Origin: Rebecca billardiae RCC1528
Taxonomy: Eukaryota; Haptophyta
Assembly (NCBI GenBank): GCA_965240325.2
Contig: OZ251228.1
Span: 2,976,001 to 3,040,000 of the forward strand
Length of the DNA stretch: 64,000 nt
Direction of reading: 5' to 3'
Below, piece after piece: positions 41,546-51,589 of this stretch. The position numbers were made by a program, and so were the translations under genes. The notes under the pieces are model-generated. The model was not told where the DNA came from and did no database searches. It saw only the letters and a program-made list of their open reading frames with translations. Position 1 is the first letter of the stretch; the number at the start of each line of letters is the position of its first letter.

Positions 41546-43975
41546 TCAGCCGCCAGCGCGCCCGCCGCTCGGGTCACGGGCCGCGCCGTCGCGGCGCGCG
41601 AGGGGCGGGGCGCGGCCGGGCTGCTTCCGCGACGACGGCTTGCGCGCCGCCTGCTCGGCCGCGGCCGCGGGCGGCCCCGCCGGGCGCGCCGCGCGCGGCG
41701 GCCGCTCCTTGCCGCCGCCAGGCCGCCGCGCCGCCGCGCCCGCCGTGCCCGCGCGCCCGCGCCCGCCGCCGCCGCGCGGCGCGCCCGCGCCCGCCGAGTC
41801 GCGCGGCGCGCGCGGCGGCGGGCGGCGCGCGCGGTCGAAGCGCAGCGCGCCCTGCACGCTGTGCGGCTCCAGCGCGCGCGTGCGCGCCTCGAGCGCGTCC
41901 GCGCGCGCGTGCTCGTCCGCGCGCGCCTCCTGCAGCGCGCGCGCCACGAGCGTCTGCAGCTGCTCCACGGGCGGCAGCTCGTTGAAGAGCAGACGCGCGC
42001 CGCCGTGCGCGGAGGACACGTGCGCGCGCTCGGCGGCGACGAGCGGGCGCAGCTCGGCCTGCACGCCCTCCAGCGCCGCGCACAGCGGCCCGCCCGGCGC
42101 GCGCCCGTCCGCCTCCGCCGCCGCCGCCTCCGCGCGCGCGAGCGGCGTGAGCCGCTGCGCCTCGCGCATGAGCGGCGTGAGCTGTGTGTGGAACTGGAAG
42201 CAGGCGGGGCAGGTGCAGCCGTACTTGTACAGCCAGCCGATCGGCGAGTCGTCGTCCATCAGCCGGCGCAGCGGCGGCGCGACCAGGTGCCGCCCCGCCG
42301 AGGGCTGCACGAGCAGGTTGTACGCGCACGGCGGCAGCGCGCGCGCGCCGCCGCCGCCGCCGCCGCCGCCGCCGGACGGCGCGGCGGCAGCGGGCGGCGG
42401 CGCGTCGTTGGGCGCGGGCTGGGGCTGCGCGAGCTCGGCGTAGAGCGCGGGCAGCGTGGGCGCGCCGAGCGGCAGCTGGGCGTAGTCCGGGCACTCGCCG
42501 CTCGCGTACGTGCTCAGCACCCACGTGAGCGCCTTGAGGTACGCGGCCGCGCACGCGCGCTCGGCGTCCGTGCACTGCGCGCCCAGCTCTGGCAGCGGCA
42601 GCTGCGCGCCGCCGCCCACGCCCGGCGGCACGCGCAGCGCGCGGCGCTTGTGCAGCTCGAGGAGCAGCGAGGCCAGCGCGGGCGCGTTGAGCTCCGCGCG
42701 GCGCGCGCGCGACGGCGGCGCCGCGCCCTCCGCCGTACCCTCCGTACCCTTCGTACCCTCCGTGCTGCGCGTGCCGAGGGTGGTGCGCGTGCTCACCAGG
42801 AAGAAGGACGCGGGCAGCGGCGCACCGCGCGCACACACCTTGCGCGCACCGTCGAGGTACGCGTCCATCGCAGCGCTGAGCGTCGCGCCGTGCAGCGCGG
42901 GGAGGTAGTCGTTGCCCGAGCACAGGATCGCGAGGCACGCCATGTCCACTCCCGCGCGCCGCGCGTGCGCGTGCGCGTGCGCGCCCGCGGGCGCGGGCGG
43001 CAGCTGCTTGCCCAGCTGCGCCACGCACGTGTCCGCGTCGAACAGCTCGTGCGAGGGGGGCGCGCGCTTGGCGCCGGCGCGCGCGCCGCCGGCGCCGCCG
43101 CGCACGGGCGCGACCACCGCGATGTGCGGCACGCCGCACGCCAGCGCCATCAGCAGCAGGTCCGAGTCCGAGCCGTGCAGCGCGTGCGTGAGCGGCGCGG
43201 CCGCGCGGCCGTGGCGCGCGGCCTGCGCCGCGTGCGCCTCCCACTGCGCGCTGAGCTCGAGCATGTGGCCGATGCACTTGACCTCGCCCTCGCCCGCGAC
43301 GTGCGCGCCGGAGACGATGAACGCCGGCGGCTCGTCGCCCCCGCCGAGCGCGGCCGCCGCCCTGCGCCGCGCCGCGTACGCGTGCAGCGCGTCCGAGAGG
43401 TCGGCCATCAGCGCGGTGCCGGGCGTGAGCGAGAGCGCGTCCACGCGGCACACGCCGGGCGCGGACGCGGGGCCCGTGCGCTCCGCCTTGCTGGCCGTCT
43501 TGCGCCGGCGCTGCCGCTGCGTGAGCACCTTGGCGAGCGGGCCGGGGCCGTCCACCGCGAGCACGACGCACACGCGCGCGGGCGTGAGCCGCAGCAGCGC
43601 GCTGATGCGCCGCAGCACGAGCCGGATGAGCTCGTCGTTGCTGGACGCGCGGCGCACGACGTGGTGGATCTGCTCGTTCACGTCGACGTACACGCAGTCG
43701 TACGCGCCGAGCGACCGCGCGTCCTCCGCGTGCGCGAACGCGCGCGGGAAGCGCGCGCGCATCCACGTCTGCATGCCCGAGACGCCCGCGCGCACGGCCG
43801 CGCGCGGCGCGCGCGGCGCCGCGCGCGCGGCGCGCGGCCGGGCGGGCGCGAGGCGGCCGGTGCGCGCGCCGGTGCCGCCGAGGCCGACGCCACCCGGCGC
43901 CGCCGACGCCGCGAGCGGCGCCAGCGCCGCCGCCAGCAGCAGCAGCAGCGCCGCGAGCACGCGCGCCGCCGCCAT
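41546..43975 (-). CDS. XRN-type 5'-3' exoribonuclease, probably organelle-targeted
   Basis: Intronless, 809 residues from the ATG at 43975 (an in-frame ATG at 44047 would add 24 residues before the signal). XRN_N signatures occur in order: MQTWMRARFPRAF (from Met68), YVDVNEQIHHV (about 96-106), AVDGPGPLAK...QRQRRRK, LTPGTALM, AGEGEVKCIGHM, HGSDSDLLLM and SGNDYLPALHG. These supply the acidic residues that bind catalytic metals in this family. Ahead of Met68 lies a strong signal peptide (LAALLLLLAAALAPLAASA) and then an Arg/Ala/Pro-rich stretch with no acidic residues: the bipartite layout of plastid precursors in algae with secondary plastids. The C-terminus is a basic Arg/Gly/Ala-rich tail. 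The usual PGEGE reads AGEGE. Targeting is inferred; the nuclease family is fairly sure. Confidence 0.75.
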   Translation of the reverse strand: MAAARVLAALLLLLAAALAPLAASAAPGGVGLGGTGARTGRLAPARPRAARAAPRAPRAAVRAGVSGMQTWMRARFPRAFAHAEDARSLGAYDCVYVDVNEQIHHVVRRASSNDELIRLVLRRISALLRLTPARVCVVLAVDGPGPLAKVLTQRQRRRKTASKAERTGPASAPGVCRVDALSLTPGTALMADLSDALHAYAARRRAAAALGGGDEPPAFIVSGAHVAGEGEVKCIGHMLELSAQWEAHAAQAARHGRAAAPLTHALHGSDSDLLLMALACGVPHIAVVAPVRGGAGGARAGAKRAPPSHELFDADTCVAQLGKQLPPAPAGAHAHAHARRAGVDMACLAILCSGNDYLPALHGATLSAAMDAYLDGARKVCARGAPLPASFFLVSTRTTLGTRSTEGTKGTEGTAEGAAPPSRARRAELNAPALASLLLELHKRRALRVPPGVGGGAQLPLPELGAQCTDAERACAAAYLKALTWVLSTYASGECPDYAQLPLGAPTLPALYAELAQPQPAPNDAPPPAAAAPSGGGGGGGGGARALPPCAYNLLVQPSAGRHLVAPPLRRLMDDDSPIGWLYKYGCTCPACFQFHTQLTPLMREAQRLTPLARAEAAAAEADGRAPGGPLCAALEGVQAELRPLVAAERAHVSSAHGGARLLFNELPPVEQLQTLVARALQEARADEHARADALEARTRALEPHSVQGALRFDRARRPPPRAPRDSAGAGAPRGGGGRGRAGTAGAAARRPGGGKERPPRAARPAGPPAAAAEQAARKPSSRKQPGRAPPLARRDGAARDPSGGRAGG

Positions 43976-44677
43976 CCCAAGCGGAGAGCGTCGGCCGACC
44001 GACGCCACGTCGAAGACTCGAAGAGCGCCGAAAGCCGAGAGACGCATGCGGTTGGCGTCTTGGCGACGTGAGTTCGCGTGAGCTTCGAAATCTGCCGAGG
44101 CGAAAATGAAATATCAGTAAATCACTCAAATCACCTGCTCGGAGCTCGGGCTGCTCACGAGCTCCGCTCGATGGACGATGAGCACAGGCGCAAGGCATTT
44201 TCATGCCCGGCTGAACGGCATACGAGTTTGTCGTACCCGCTCGGGTAAGTACCTGTACTCACGCATGAGCGGGGGCCGGGCAGCGACATTTATGATCTAG
44301 TTGAGATTCTCCCGCCGCTTCTTCCAAAAGGGTTCGCACGAGGTCGCGGGCGCGGCCGCATCTGGCGAGCGCGATCTCGGCCTTTTACATCGCGCGCTCG
44401 CGAATTGAAGACACACCCCCATACAGGAATTGGGGCGTGCACATATGAGCGAATCACGGCGCGTGGGTGTTTGCCGCGGCGTCCGCACCGGGATCCCAGG
44501 CTGCGCGTCGCCGGATGTTTGAACAGCCGTGATGAGGTGTCTCGACTTGTCCATCCGCCAAGGGGAAGTGGCGCAGAAGTTGCTTGGCTCTCGCCCTCCC
44601 ACTCATCCGCCACCGCACCGACAGCGAGGCCCCCCCCTCCCCGGGCCACATACATCGGGGCGAGCGGCGCGAGCGCG
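43976..44677. other. divergent intergenic region between exonuclease and kinase genes
   Basis: About 700 bp of mixed composition between two divergent starts. The kinase frame is open through this region from 44405, but the sequence lacks any kinase motif before 44678. No TATA box or RNA gene is evident. Confidence 0.45.
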
Positions 44678-46000
44678 ATGGAGATCAGCACGCGCGAGAA
44701 GGCGCCGATCGTCGGCGGGCGGTACAAGATCGCCAACCGCGAGCTCGGCTCGGGCGCGCAGGGCACCGTGTGCGCCGCGTCCGACATGCAGACCAACGAG
44801 CAGCTCGCGGCCAAGCTCTTCCGCGGCGCCGACGCGGGCAAGCAGGAGGCGGCGCTGATGCGCCGGTGCAGCGGGCACAAGCACGTCGCCGCGTTCGTCG
44901 ACTACGTCGGCGGCGTCGAGATCGGCGGCAGCCCCAGCTCCGTGCTCCTCATGGAGCTCGTCGCTGGCGGCGACCTGTTTGACCGGCTGATCTCGGGCGG
45001 CGCGATGCCCGAGCAGGCGGCGCGGCACTTCTTCCACCAGCTGGTGCACGCGGTGGCGCACTGCCACGCGCGCGGCGTGGCGCACCGCGACATCAAGCTC
45101 GAGAACGTGCTCATCGACCTCGAGGGCCACATCAAGCTCACCGACTTTGGGCTCGCGGGCGTGTTCCGCATCCAGGAGGGCGGCGCCGAGCGGCTGCTGA
45201 GCGACCGCTGCGGCTCCAAGGCGTACGTCGCGCCGGAGCTGATCGCCGACCGCAGCTCGCCGTATGTGGGCCCGCCGGTGGACGTGTGGGCGTGCGGCGT
45301 CTGCCTCTTCGCCATGCTCGCCAACTTCTTCCCCTTCGACGTCGCGTGCGCGCGGCGCGACTGGCGCGTGCCGCACGTGCAGCTCGCGCAGGCGGCGGGC
45401 GGCTCGACGGTGCGCACGCTGTACGAGCTGGCGTCGCGCCCGTGCGACTTCTCCGCGGAGGTGACGGCGCTGCTGGACAGCATGCTCGCCCTCGACCCCG
45501 CGCGCCGCGCCACCCTCGCCGACGTGCTCGCCTCGCCGTGGCTCGCCGCCTCGCCCGCGGGCACGCCGTACGCGACGCCGCAGCCCTCGGACGGCGCCGC
45601 ACCCGCCGACGGCGCCGCCGCCGACGCGTCCGTCCTGAGCGTGCTCTCGGTGGACCAGATCCCGGCGCAGGGCGAGAACGTGGAGACCGCCGCCGACGAG
45701 CCCAACGCGCCGCTCGTCGACGAGCACGACCCCGCCGAGGTCTACCGAGACGTCTCCGCGATGGTCAACTCGGGCAGCCACTCGTTGCTCGCGCCAACCG
45801 CCGAGGCGTCGCTCGAGGTGGGCGAGGAGGGCGTGTACCGCTCCGCGCTACCCCAGCCGACGCCCGGCGTGCCGGCCGCGGCGCACGTGCCCGCGCTCCG
45901 GCGCGAGCGCGCGTTCGAGCGCTGGTCCAACTTCGAGCAGGCGTACGACGCGGACATGGTCGTCGCGCCGCGCGAGCTGCTCGACATCGACCTCGTCTGA
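44678..46000 (+). CDS. CAMK/CHK1-like serine/threonine protein kinase
   Basis: Intronless, 440 residues from the ATG at 44678. All kinase landmarks are present: glycine loop GSGAQG (24-29), Lys46 in AAKLF, the catalytic loop HRDIKLEN with Asp138, DFG with Asp156, and APE near 185. The DLFDRLISGG hinge-side helix and the GHIKLTDFGLA wording are typical of the CAMK/CHK1/SNF1-like groups. The domain ends near residue 290 with a standard ARRATLADVLASPWL segment. A 150-residue acidic and Ala/Pro-rich tail follows, with no recognised domain. It is likely an active soluble kinase; substrate and pathway are unknown. It starts divergently from the exonuclease gene. Confidence 0.85.
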   Translation: MEISTREKAPIVGGRYKIANRELGSGAQGTVCAASDMQTNEQLAAKLFRGADAGKQEAALMRRCSGHKHVAAFVDYVGGVEIGGSPSSVLLMELVAGGDLFDRLISGGAMPEQAARHFFHQLVHAVAHCHARGVAHRDIKLENVLIDLEGHIKLTDFGLAGVFRIQEGGAERLLSDRCGSKAYVAPELIADRSSPYVGPPVDVWACGVCLFAMLANFFPFDVACARRDWRVPHVQLAQAAGGSTVRTLYELASRPCDFSAEVTALLDSMLALDPARRATLADVLASPWLAASPAGTPYATPQPSDGAAPADGAAADASVLSVLSVDQIPAQGENVETAADEPNAPLVDEHDPAEVYRDVSAMVNSGSHSLLAPTAEASLEVGEEGVYRSALPQPTPGVPAAAHVPALRRERAFERWSNFEQAYDADMVVAPRELLDIDLV

Positions 46001-46795
46001 CGCCTCCTGACGCCTCCTGACGCCTCCTGACGCCTCGCCGCACGCGCGCACGCGCGCAGCGCGCACGCGCGCAGCGCGCGCGGCGCCGCGCCGCGCCGCC
46101 GTCGGCGCACGCCGCCGCCGTGCACGCCGCGTGGCGCGCGGCCCGTATCAGCAATGCCCGCCGCATGCCTCGGGCATCGTCGCCGCCGCACCACTGCCGC
46201 CACAACGACGTGCGGCAGCCCGGCCCCCTCTCTACAGCATCTGCGTGCTGGCGGGCGCGGGCTCCCACGCGCCGCCGCACCGCGCGAGGTGACCTGCGCG
46301 GCGCGGGCTGCCGCCGGGCCTCGAGCCTCGAGCGCGGCTCAGCCCTCGGACGCTCCGGGCGCCACCCACACCTCTTCTCCCCGGTCTTGCACTCGTCCGG
46401 GCTTCACCGCTGGTTGCAGGCCAGGCCGCGGCCTCCGGAGTCGGCGTCAGTTCTGACGCCACAGCCGCGATGCCGCCCACGGGCCCAGCGGCAGCGGGCG
46501 CGGCACGCCGGCACTGCGCGTGCTGCGCACCGCCACCCGAGTTTTGGCAGCACACTTCGCCACGCGCGACGCGACTGTATGTCTATTGTGCACTGTACGC
46601 TCCGACATGTCCGGACTCGCGTGTGAGTTTATTATTATTAATTATTTGAAATTATTTTTGGCTATATATATATTAACGACGTGGTATGCAACGGGCAGGC
46701 GTCAGAGTCAGCAAGCTGTAGCAGCAGATCGAGCAGCAGAGACAAACACCAGGATCAGCGCTCCTCGCCGTCGTCCCCCCCCTCATAGTCGCCCA
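46001..46795. other. intergenic with 10-bp repeats and the retroelement 3' flank
   Basis: Four head-to-tail copies of TGACGCCTCC-type decamers lie at 45998-46037, right after the kinase stop. From 46620 to 46680 there is an AT-rich stretch (ATTATTATTAATTATT, then a TATATATA run), which on the minus strand is the region downstream of the reverse-transcriptase stop. Nothing else is recognised. Confidence 0.45.
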
Positions 46796-49700
46796 TCACT
46801 CCATCGCCGAGCGGAAGCTCGACGCACCGTCTGGCGTCGACGCGCACGCGCCACCGCGGTGGTCGCGGTGCCACGCGTCGTCAGCCGTCGTCTCGAAGTA
46901 GTCGTCGTATGCAGCGCCCCCGCGGGCGCGTGCCCCCGGGCGCACGTGCGCCATGCGCGCGCGGGCGATGAGCATCTTGGCCTGGCCACGCAGGCAGCGC
47001 ATGCCCAGCTCGCGCCGCATGGTGCCGAGCAGCGCGCGCTCGGCGGCGGGGCGCGAGGGCGCGCTGAGGCGCGCGCGCCACGTGTCCCGCCCCATCTTGG
47101 CGATCTTCTTGAGGGTGAGGTCCACCTCCGCGCTCCACTCGCCGAACGCCCCCACGACAATCGGGACGATCGCGGGGAAGGTGTCGAGCCGCGCCTCGTA
47201 TGGGCCCACCTGGCCCTCAAGCGTGCCGTAGACCTCGCGGTCGAGGAGCTGCAGCTGCTTGCGCCGCTCGCGCGGGACGAGTTCCGCGCGGTGGCGCACC
47301 GCACCGTTGCGGCCGTCGCTCACCCTGTAGCGCGACTGGCTCAGCGAGATGGTCTTGACCTCGAACAGGGTACAGTTGCCGTGCACCTCGGCACTCAGGT
47401 CCACCACCGGCACGCGCTTGCGGTCCGTGCCGAGCACCGCCTGCGCCTGGGCGGTGGACTGGGCGTGCACCGAGCCGAAGATCCAGGTGTCCTCCGGCAC
47501 GGCGTACACACCGGCGTACGTGCGGAAGAACCCCGCCAGCACGCGGATCACCGGGTCGTGCCGGTAGCGTGCGACGTGGTCGCCGGGGAGCGCGTTGCGG
47601 CCGGACGCGCTGAGGAGCGCGTCGCCGTACGCGTCCACCCGGATGCCAGGACCCGAGCGCGTGGGCACGTACGCCCCGGCCTGGGCCAGCGGCGCGCAGA
47701 CCGGGCTGGGGATCCCGAGCGCGCGCGCCGCGATCTCGAGCCACTCACCCTGGTGGTGGACCGCCGCGCTGCCGATCGGGAGCGCGCCCACGAACGCGAG
47801 TGAGGCACGGTCCACGTTCTGGATGAGGTGCACACGGCGGTCGTCCCGCGAGAGAGAGCTGAGCTGCCGCCGCAGGAGCCAGCCGTGGGTGTTCTCGACG
47901 TCCTCCGTGATGTCCTTGGCGAGGCTGTAGTAGATGGTGCCGTCCACAGCCCGGCGTGCAGTGGGTGCCACCTGACCCGCCGGGAGGTGGAGCACGCAGT
48001 AAGGCTGCCGGTTGGGCACAGCTGGCGCCTCCTGCTCGGCGAGCTGGAGGCGCTCCCAGATGGTCGCGAGCGTCCGCCCGAGCGCCGAGCCCGACTGCAG
48101 AAACTGGCGCCATCCGGCGGCGCGCATGTCCACGAACGCGTCGCGGCCCACGCGCGCGACGATGGAGTCGCGCTCGAGGACGCCGTGCACGGCGACGCCG
48201 CCCTGCATGGGGGCGTGGCGGTCGAGGAACGCGGGAACAGCGGCGTGGGCCCCCGCCCAGAAGGCGGCGGGTGCCCGCTGCGCCGCCGAGCGCAGGGCGA
48301 GCCCCCCGAGGCGGACGGGCAGGCGGAGCCGCTGCAGCATGATGTCGTCGAGCTGGTCGTCGGTGGGGAAGCCTAGCGCGACGCCGGCCTGCCGGAGGAT
48401 GATAGCGTCAAACCGCTCACACGCCTCGGCGGTGGCGTCGGGCTCGATGTGGCGGAGGAAGTAGTCGAGCTTCGTCGAGGTCGAGTAGTGCGTGAGCACC
48501 CACAGCCCCTGCTTGTGCGCCGAGCCGAGCCTGTTGATCAGCTTGTTCGAGATGCCAGCGATCTCGGCACACTTGTCAGAGAGGTGGGTGGCCACGTAGC
48601 CCTCGGTCCCGACGGGCACGCCATACACCGTGACGCCGTGGTGAGCGACGCCGTCTGCGTCCGTCAGCGTGCCGCGCGGCACGTCGCCCCGGTGCTCGTC
48701 CAGCAGGTGGTCGTACTCCGGGTTGATGTAGCACTTGGTCTTGGCGACCTGCAGCTCCAGGCCGAGCGAGTCCTTCACGGCGGCGGCGAACTCGTGGAGG
48801 GCGCGGAAGGCCTCGGACGGCGGGCCGATGATGCTCACATCGTCGTGGCCCGCGCGTGCGGCGCCCCCGCACGGCTGCAGCCGCTCGTCCAGCGCGCGCA
48901 GGTGCGGCTGGAGCGCGATCGCAAAGAAGGCCGCTGCCTCGACCGAGCCCTGCTGCACGCCCTCCTCGCTGAGGAAGTCGAGCTGCCGAATGGGCTGGCC
49001 AGTGCCGCCACCGCCATCGAAGACGCGCGCCTTGGGAGCGAGCATCGCGAGCGCGAGCGGCGTCAGCGACGACAGCTCGCCGGCCGTCGACACCGCGCGG
49101 ATGATCGACCGGCGGAGCGTCGCGTTGAAGGCGTTCCGGATGTCGCACGAGATCAGAACCCAGTCCGGGTGCGCGTCCAGCAGCTCGCGAATCGCAAAGA
49201 CGAGCTTCGTGCCGCCCGACGGGACGGCGACGCCGAGCTGCAGCGGGGCGAGGTACGACTCCAGCATCTCCTTGACGTCCGCGCGACGGAGCAGGCAGCG
49301 CGTGAGCGCGCGGCGGAGGCCGCACGAGATACCCACCGGACGCGCGTCCTCCGCGCCGGCCGCGCTCGCGGCGCGCTTGCGCACGGGGATGAGCCGCACG
49401 GACGCAAAGGTGAGGTTGAACCAGCCCGGGAGCTGGTTGTTGAGGAAGAGCGTCGCGAACGCGGCGTGCGCCTCGGGGGCGCTGGCGGCCTTGTCGTCGG
49501 GGAAGTCCACGGTCGGCGCGACGGCCGTGAGGTACTCAAACCGCCACGCCGACGCCCCAGCCGCCTTCTCGCGCGGCAGGCCGCGGTACACCTCCTTAAT
49601 GTCGTCAGCCGTGATGATGAACTCGGCGGCGTCGTCGAGGGCGTCGTCGTCGAGGACGCCGTCGAGCGAGTACGTGCGCTGCGGGTGCTTCGCGCGCATC

Positions 49701-51352
49701 TGCGCCTGTACGGCCTGGTCCTGCATGCTAGCCAGGCCGTGGCTCTCGAGCAGCCGCGCCGCCGCCGAGACCTCGCCCTTCGCCAGCAGCTCGGTGGCGC
49801 GCTTGACCTCGCGCTGCGCGTCTCCCAGCCCCTCGCCGCCCCCCGCGGCGGCCTGGTCAGCGGAGCGGCGGCACTCCTGCGCCCACTCGTCGACGAGCGT
49901 GTCGAGCTCCCCGCGGTCCCACAAGCCGAAGCGGCGCTCGATGGTCCGCGTCGCGCGGCCGCGGCCCCCGCGCAGAGGCTGCCACAGCAGGAGCCCCGGC
50001 AGGAGCGTCAGCACCTTGAGCGCGCGCGTCTGCTCGAGGCTGTCCGGCTCGGCCTCGGTCACCGCCGACATGGTGTCCGCGGTGATGCGTGCCCAGCGCT
50101 CGCGCAGCATGAAGGGCACAGACTTGATCGTCTTGACTGTCGATCCCTGCTCGAGCCCGGCCGCCTGCCAGGTCGAGAGGTGGTCGACCGCCGCGAACTT
50201 GGAGACGGTGGGCTGGCCAGCCGCGCGCGGCAGCGGCGGCGGCATGGTCGGCTCCTCCGATGTCTCCGTGCGGCGTCGCTTCCGGTGGCCGTGCGCGTCG
50301 GTGCCGTCCTCCGGTGGTGGGCGCTCGTGCGGTGCAGCGCCTCCGCGTGCGCCGCCGCGCCCGCCGCTGCCGCGCGCAGCGCCGCGGCCGCCGTCTCGCG
50401 CCGCACCGCGGCCGCCGCGGCCGCGCGCGCCGCCGCGACCGCCGCGACCGCCGTCGCGCGCGCCGCCGCGACCGCCACCGTGACCGCCGCCCCGGCCGGC
50501 GTCACCCGCACCGGCACCACCGTTGAACGGAGGTGTCGTGCCGGGGGCACCGGCCAGGTCGTAGTCACCGAGCCGCTGCGCCTCGAAGGGGCGATGTGCG
50601 CGCTCGGCGCCTGGGAGGTCCCGAGCGGCCCCCTCCCAGAGCGAGTGCCAGCGGCGCTGGTAGGACGTACCAGCCGCGGGCGACTGCGAGCGCTGCGCGG
50701 CGGCGCGCAGCACGTGCAGCTCGAAGAGGGACGGCCCGCCATCGGGGCCCGCTGACCGAGTGTAGCGCTGTTGTGGGAACGGAGGGGGAAAGGGCGTGTT
50801 GTTGTGATGCCCGTCCCTGAGGGTTCCCTTGGCGCACTCGGCCAGCTGGCGTACGACGTCGAGCATGTACTCGTGCTCGATGCCGAGGTATGGGGGCTGG
50901 ACGCCCCCAGTCGTAGTACTTGTCAGGCTGTAGAACTTGTCAGGGTGTAGGCCGTGCACGTTTGATGTGCGGTAGCGCCGGAGAGCGTCGCGCACGCGTG
51001 CATCATCGTCATCAGGGTCTTCAGTGGTTGGAGATGGCGTCGAGCCAGGTAAGTGCTCCATCACAAAGAGCGACGCCTCTTTGGACATGGAGTACTTGTT
51101 GGACCGCATCGTGTTGAAGTTGAACATGTCGAAGTACCGGAAGTAGTTGTCATACGAGACCTCGAGTTGTTTGCCAAACTGTTCGTCCTGAGCAGGAAGC
51201 GAGTCCTCGCCCTGGACGAAGGCGAGCAAGTTGGACTGGGACATGCCGGTCTCAGCGGTGAGGCCGAGAGCGGCCGTGGTCGAAGACAGCGCAAGGCTGA
51301 TCAGGATGGGCTGCCACGAGGGGCGGGGGAACGCGGTGCGGGCGTGCGCCAT
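46796..51352 (-). CDS. retroelement protein: reverse transcriptase with C-terminal nuclease-like segment
   Basis: Single ORF of 1,518 residues from the ATG at 51352. The N-terminal 380 residues hold a Gly/Arg-rich (RGG) region and a basic RKRRR patch, plausible for RNA binding. Reverse-transcriptase motifs: CDIRNAFN (motif A, Asp737), EEGVQQGSVEAA (motif B) and GHDDVSIIG (motif C, Asp837-Asp838), where a His replaces the Ala/Leu usually before DD. Downstream, near residues 1305-1335, RVPVVDLSAE and TLFEVKTI have the spacing of a PD-(D/E)xK nuclease, as found C-terminal to the polymerase in R2-like elements. No LTR, protease, RNase H or integrase is seen. AT-rich runs flank both sides. Intact, so it may be active or recently inserted. 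Its lineage is not settled. Confidence 0.75.
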   Translation of the reverse strand: MAHARTAFPRPSWQPILISLALSSTTAALGLTAETGMSQSNLLAFVQGEDSLPAQDEQFGKQLEVSYDNYFRYFDMFNFNTMRSNKYSMSKEASLFVMEHLPGSTPSPTTEDPDDDDARVRDALRRYRTSNVHGLHPDKFYSLTSTTTGGVQPPYLGIEHEYMLDVVRQLAECAKGTLRDGHHNNTPFPPPFPQQRYTRSAGPDGGPSLFELHVLRAAAQRSQSPAAGTSYQRRWHSLWEGAARDLPGAERAHRPFEAQRLGDYDLAGAPGTTPPFNGGAGAGDAGRGGGHGGGRGGARDGGRGGRGGARGRGGRGAARDGGRGAARGSGGRGGARGGAAPHERPPPEDGTDAHGHRKRRRTETSEEPTMPPPLPRAAGQPTVSKFAAVDHLSTWQAAGLEQGSTVKTIKSVPFMLRERWARITADTMSAVTEAEPDSLEQTRALKVLTLLPGLLLWQPLRGGRGRATRTIERRFGLWDRGELDTLVDEWAQECRRSADQAAAGGGEGLGDAQREVKRATELLAKGEVSAAARLLESHGLASMQDQAVQAQMRAKHPQRTYSLDGVLDDDALDDAAEFIITADDIKEVYRGLPREKAAGASAWRFEYLTAVAPTVDFPDDKAASAPEAHAAFATLFLNNQLPGWFNLTFASVRLIPVRKRAASAAGAEDARPVGISCGLRRALTRCLLRRADVKEMLESYLAPLQLGVAVPSGGTKLVFAIRELLDAHPDWVLISCDIRNAFNATLRRSIIRAVSTAGELSSLTPLALAMLAPKARVFDGGGGTGQPIRQLDFLSEEGVQQGSVEAAAFFAIALQPHLRALDERLQPCGGAARAGHDDVSIIGPPSEAFRALHEFAAAVKDSLGLELQVAKTKCYINPEYDHLLDEHRGDVPRGTLTDADGVAHHGVTVYGVPVGTEGYVATHLSDKCAEIAGISNKLINRLGSAHKQGLWVLTHYSTSTKLDYFLRHIEPDATAEACERFDAIILRQAGVALGFPTDDQLDDIMLQRLRLPVRLGGLALRSAAQRAPAAFWAGAHAAVPAFLDRHAPMQGGVAVHGVLERDSIVARVGRDAFVDMRAAGWRQFLQSGSALGRTLATIWERLQLAEQEAPAVPNRQPYCVLHLPAGQVAPTARRAVDGTIYYSLAKDITEDVENTHGWLLRRQLSSLSRDDRRVHLIQNVDRASLAFVGALPIGSAAVHHQGEWLEIAARALGIPSPVCAPLAQAGAYVPTRSGPGIRVDAYGDALLSASGRNALPGDHVARYRHDPVIRVLAGFFRTYAGVYAVPEDTWIFGSVHAQSTAQAQAVLGTDRKRVPVVDLSAEVHGNCTLFEVKTISLSQSRYRVSDGRNGAVRHRAELVPRERRKQLQLLDREVYGTLEGQVGPYEARLDTFPAIVPIVVGAFGEWSAEVDLTLKKIAKMGRDTWRARLSAPSRPAAERALLGTMRRELGMRCLRGQAKMLIARARMAHVRPGARARGGAAYDDYFETTADDAWHRDHRGGACASTPDGASSFRSAME

Positions 51353-51589
51353 CCTAGTCGGCCATTACGCATATATTATATATATAATTAAAAAGTCGAA
51401 TATCTGTCTATATTTACTATAATATATATATAATGATGACCGCGGGGCGTGAGTCCGTGCCGGGAGCGTCAGCGGTGGGCCGGTGGCGGGCCGCCTGGGA
51501 ATCGGCCCCGGGGCGCCGCGAAACAGGCCCGAGCTCGATGCTCCATCGGCCTCGCGACGCGCGCGGCGCGCGTGCGGCTGTGCGCCGCG
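51353..51589. other. AT-rich flank of the retroelement
   Basis: TATATA runs at about 51371-51390 and 51419-51432 stand out from the GC-rich background. They may mark the 5' end of the retroelement or the insertion target. The 3' end of the glutathione synthetase gene lies at 51590. Confidence 0.4.
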
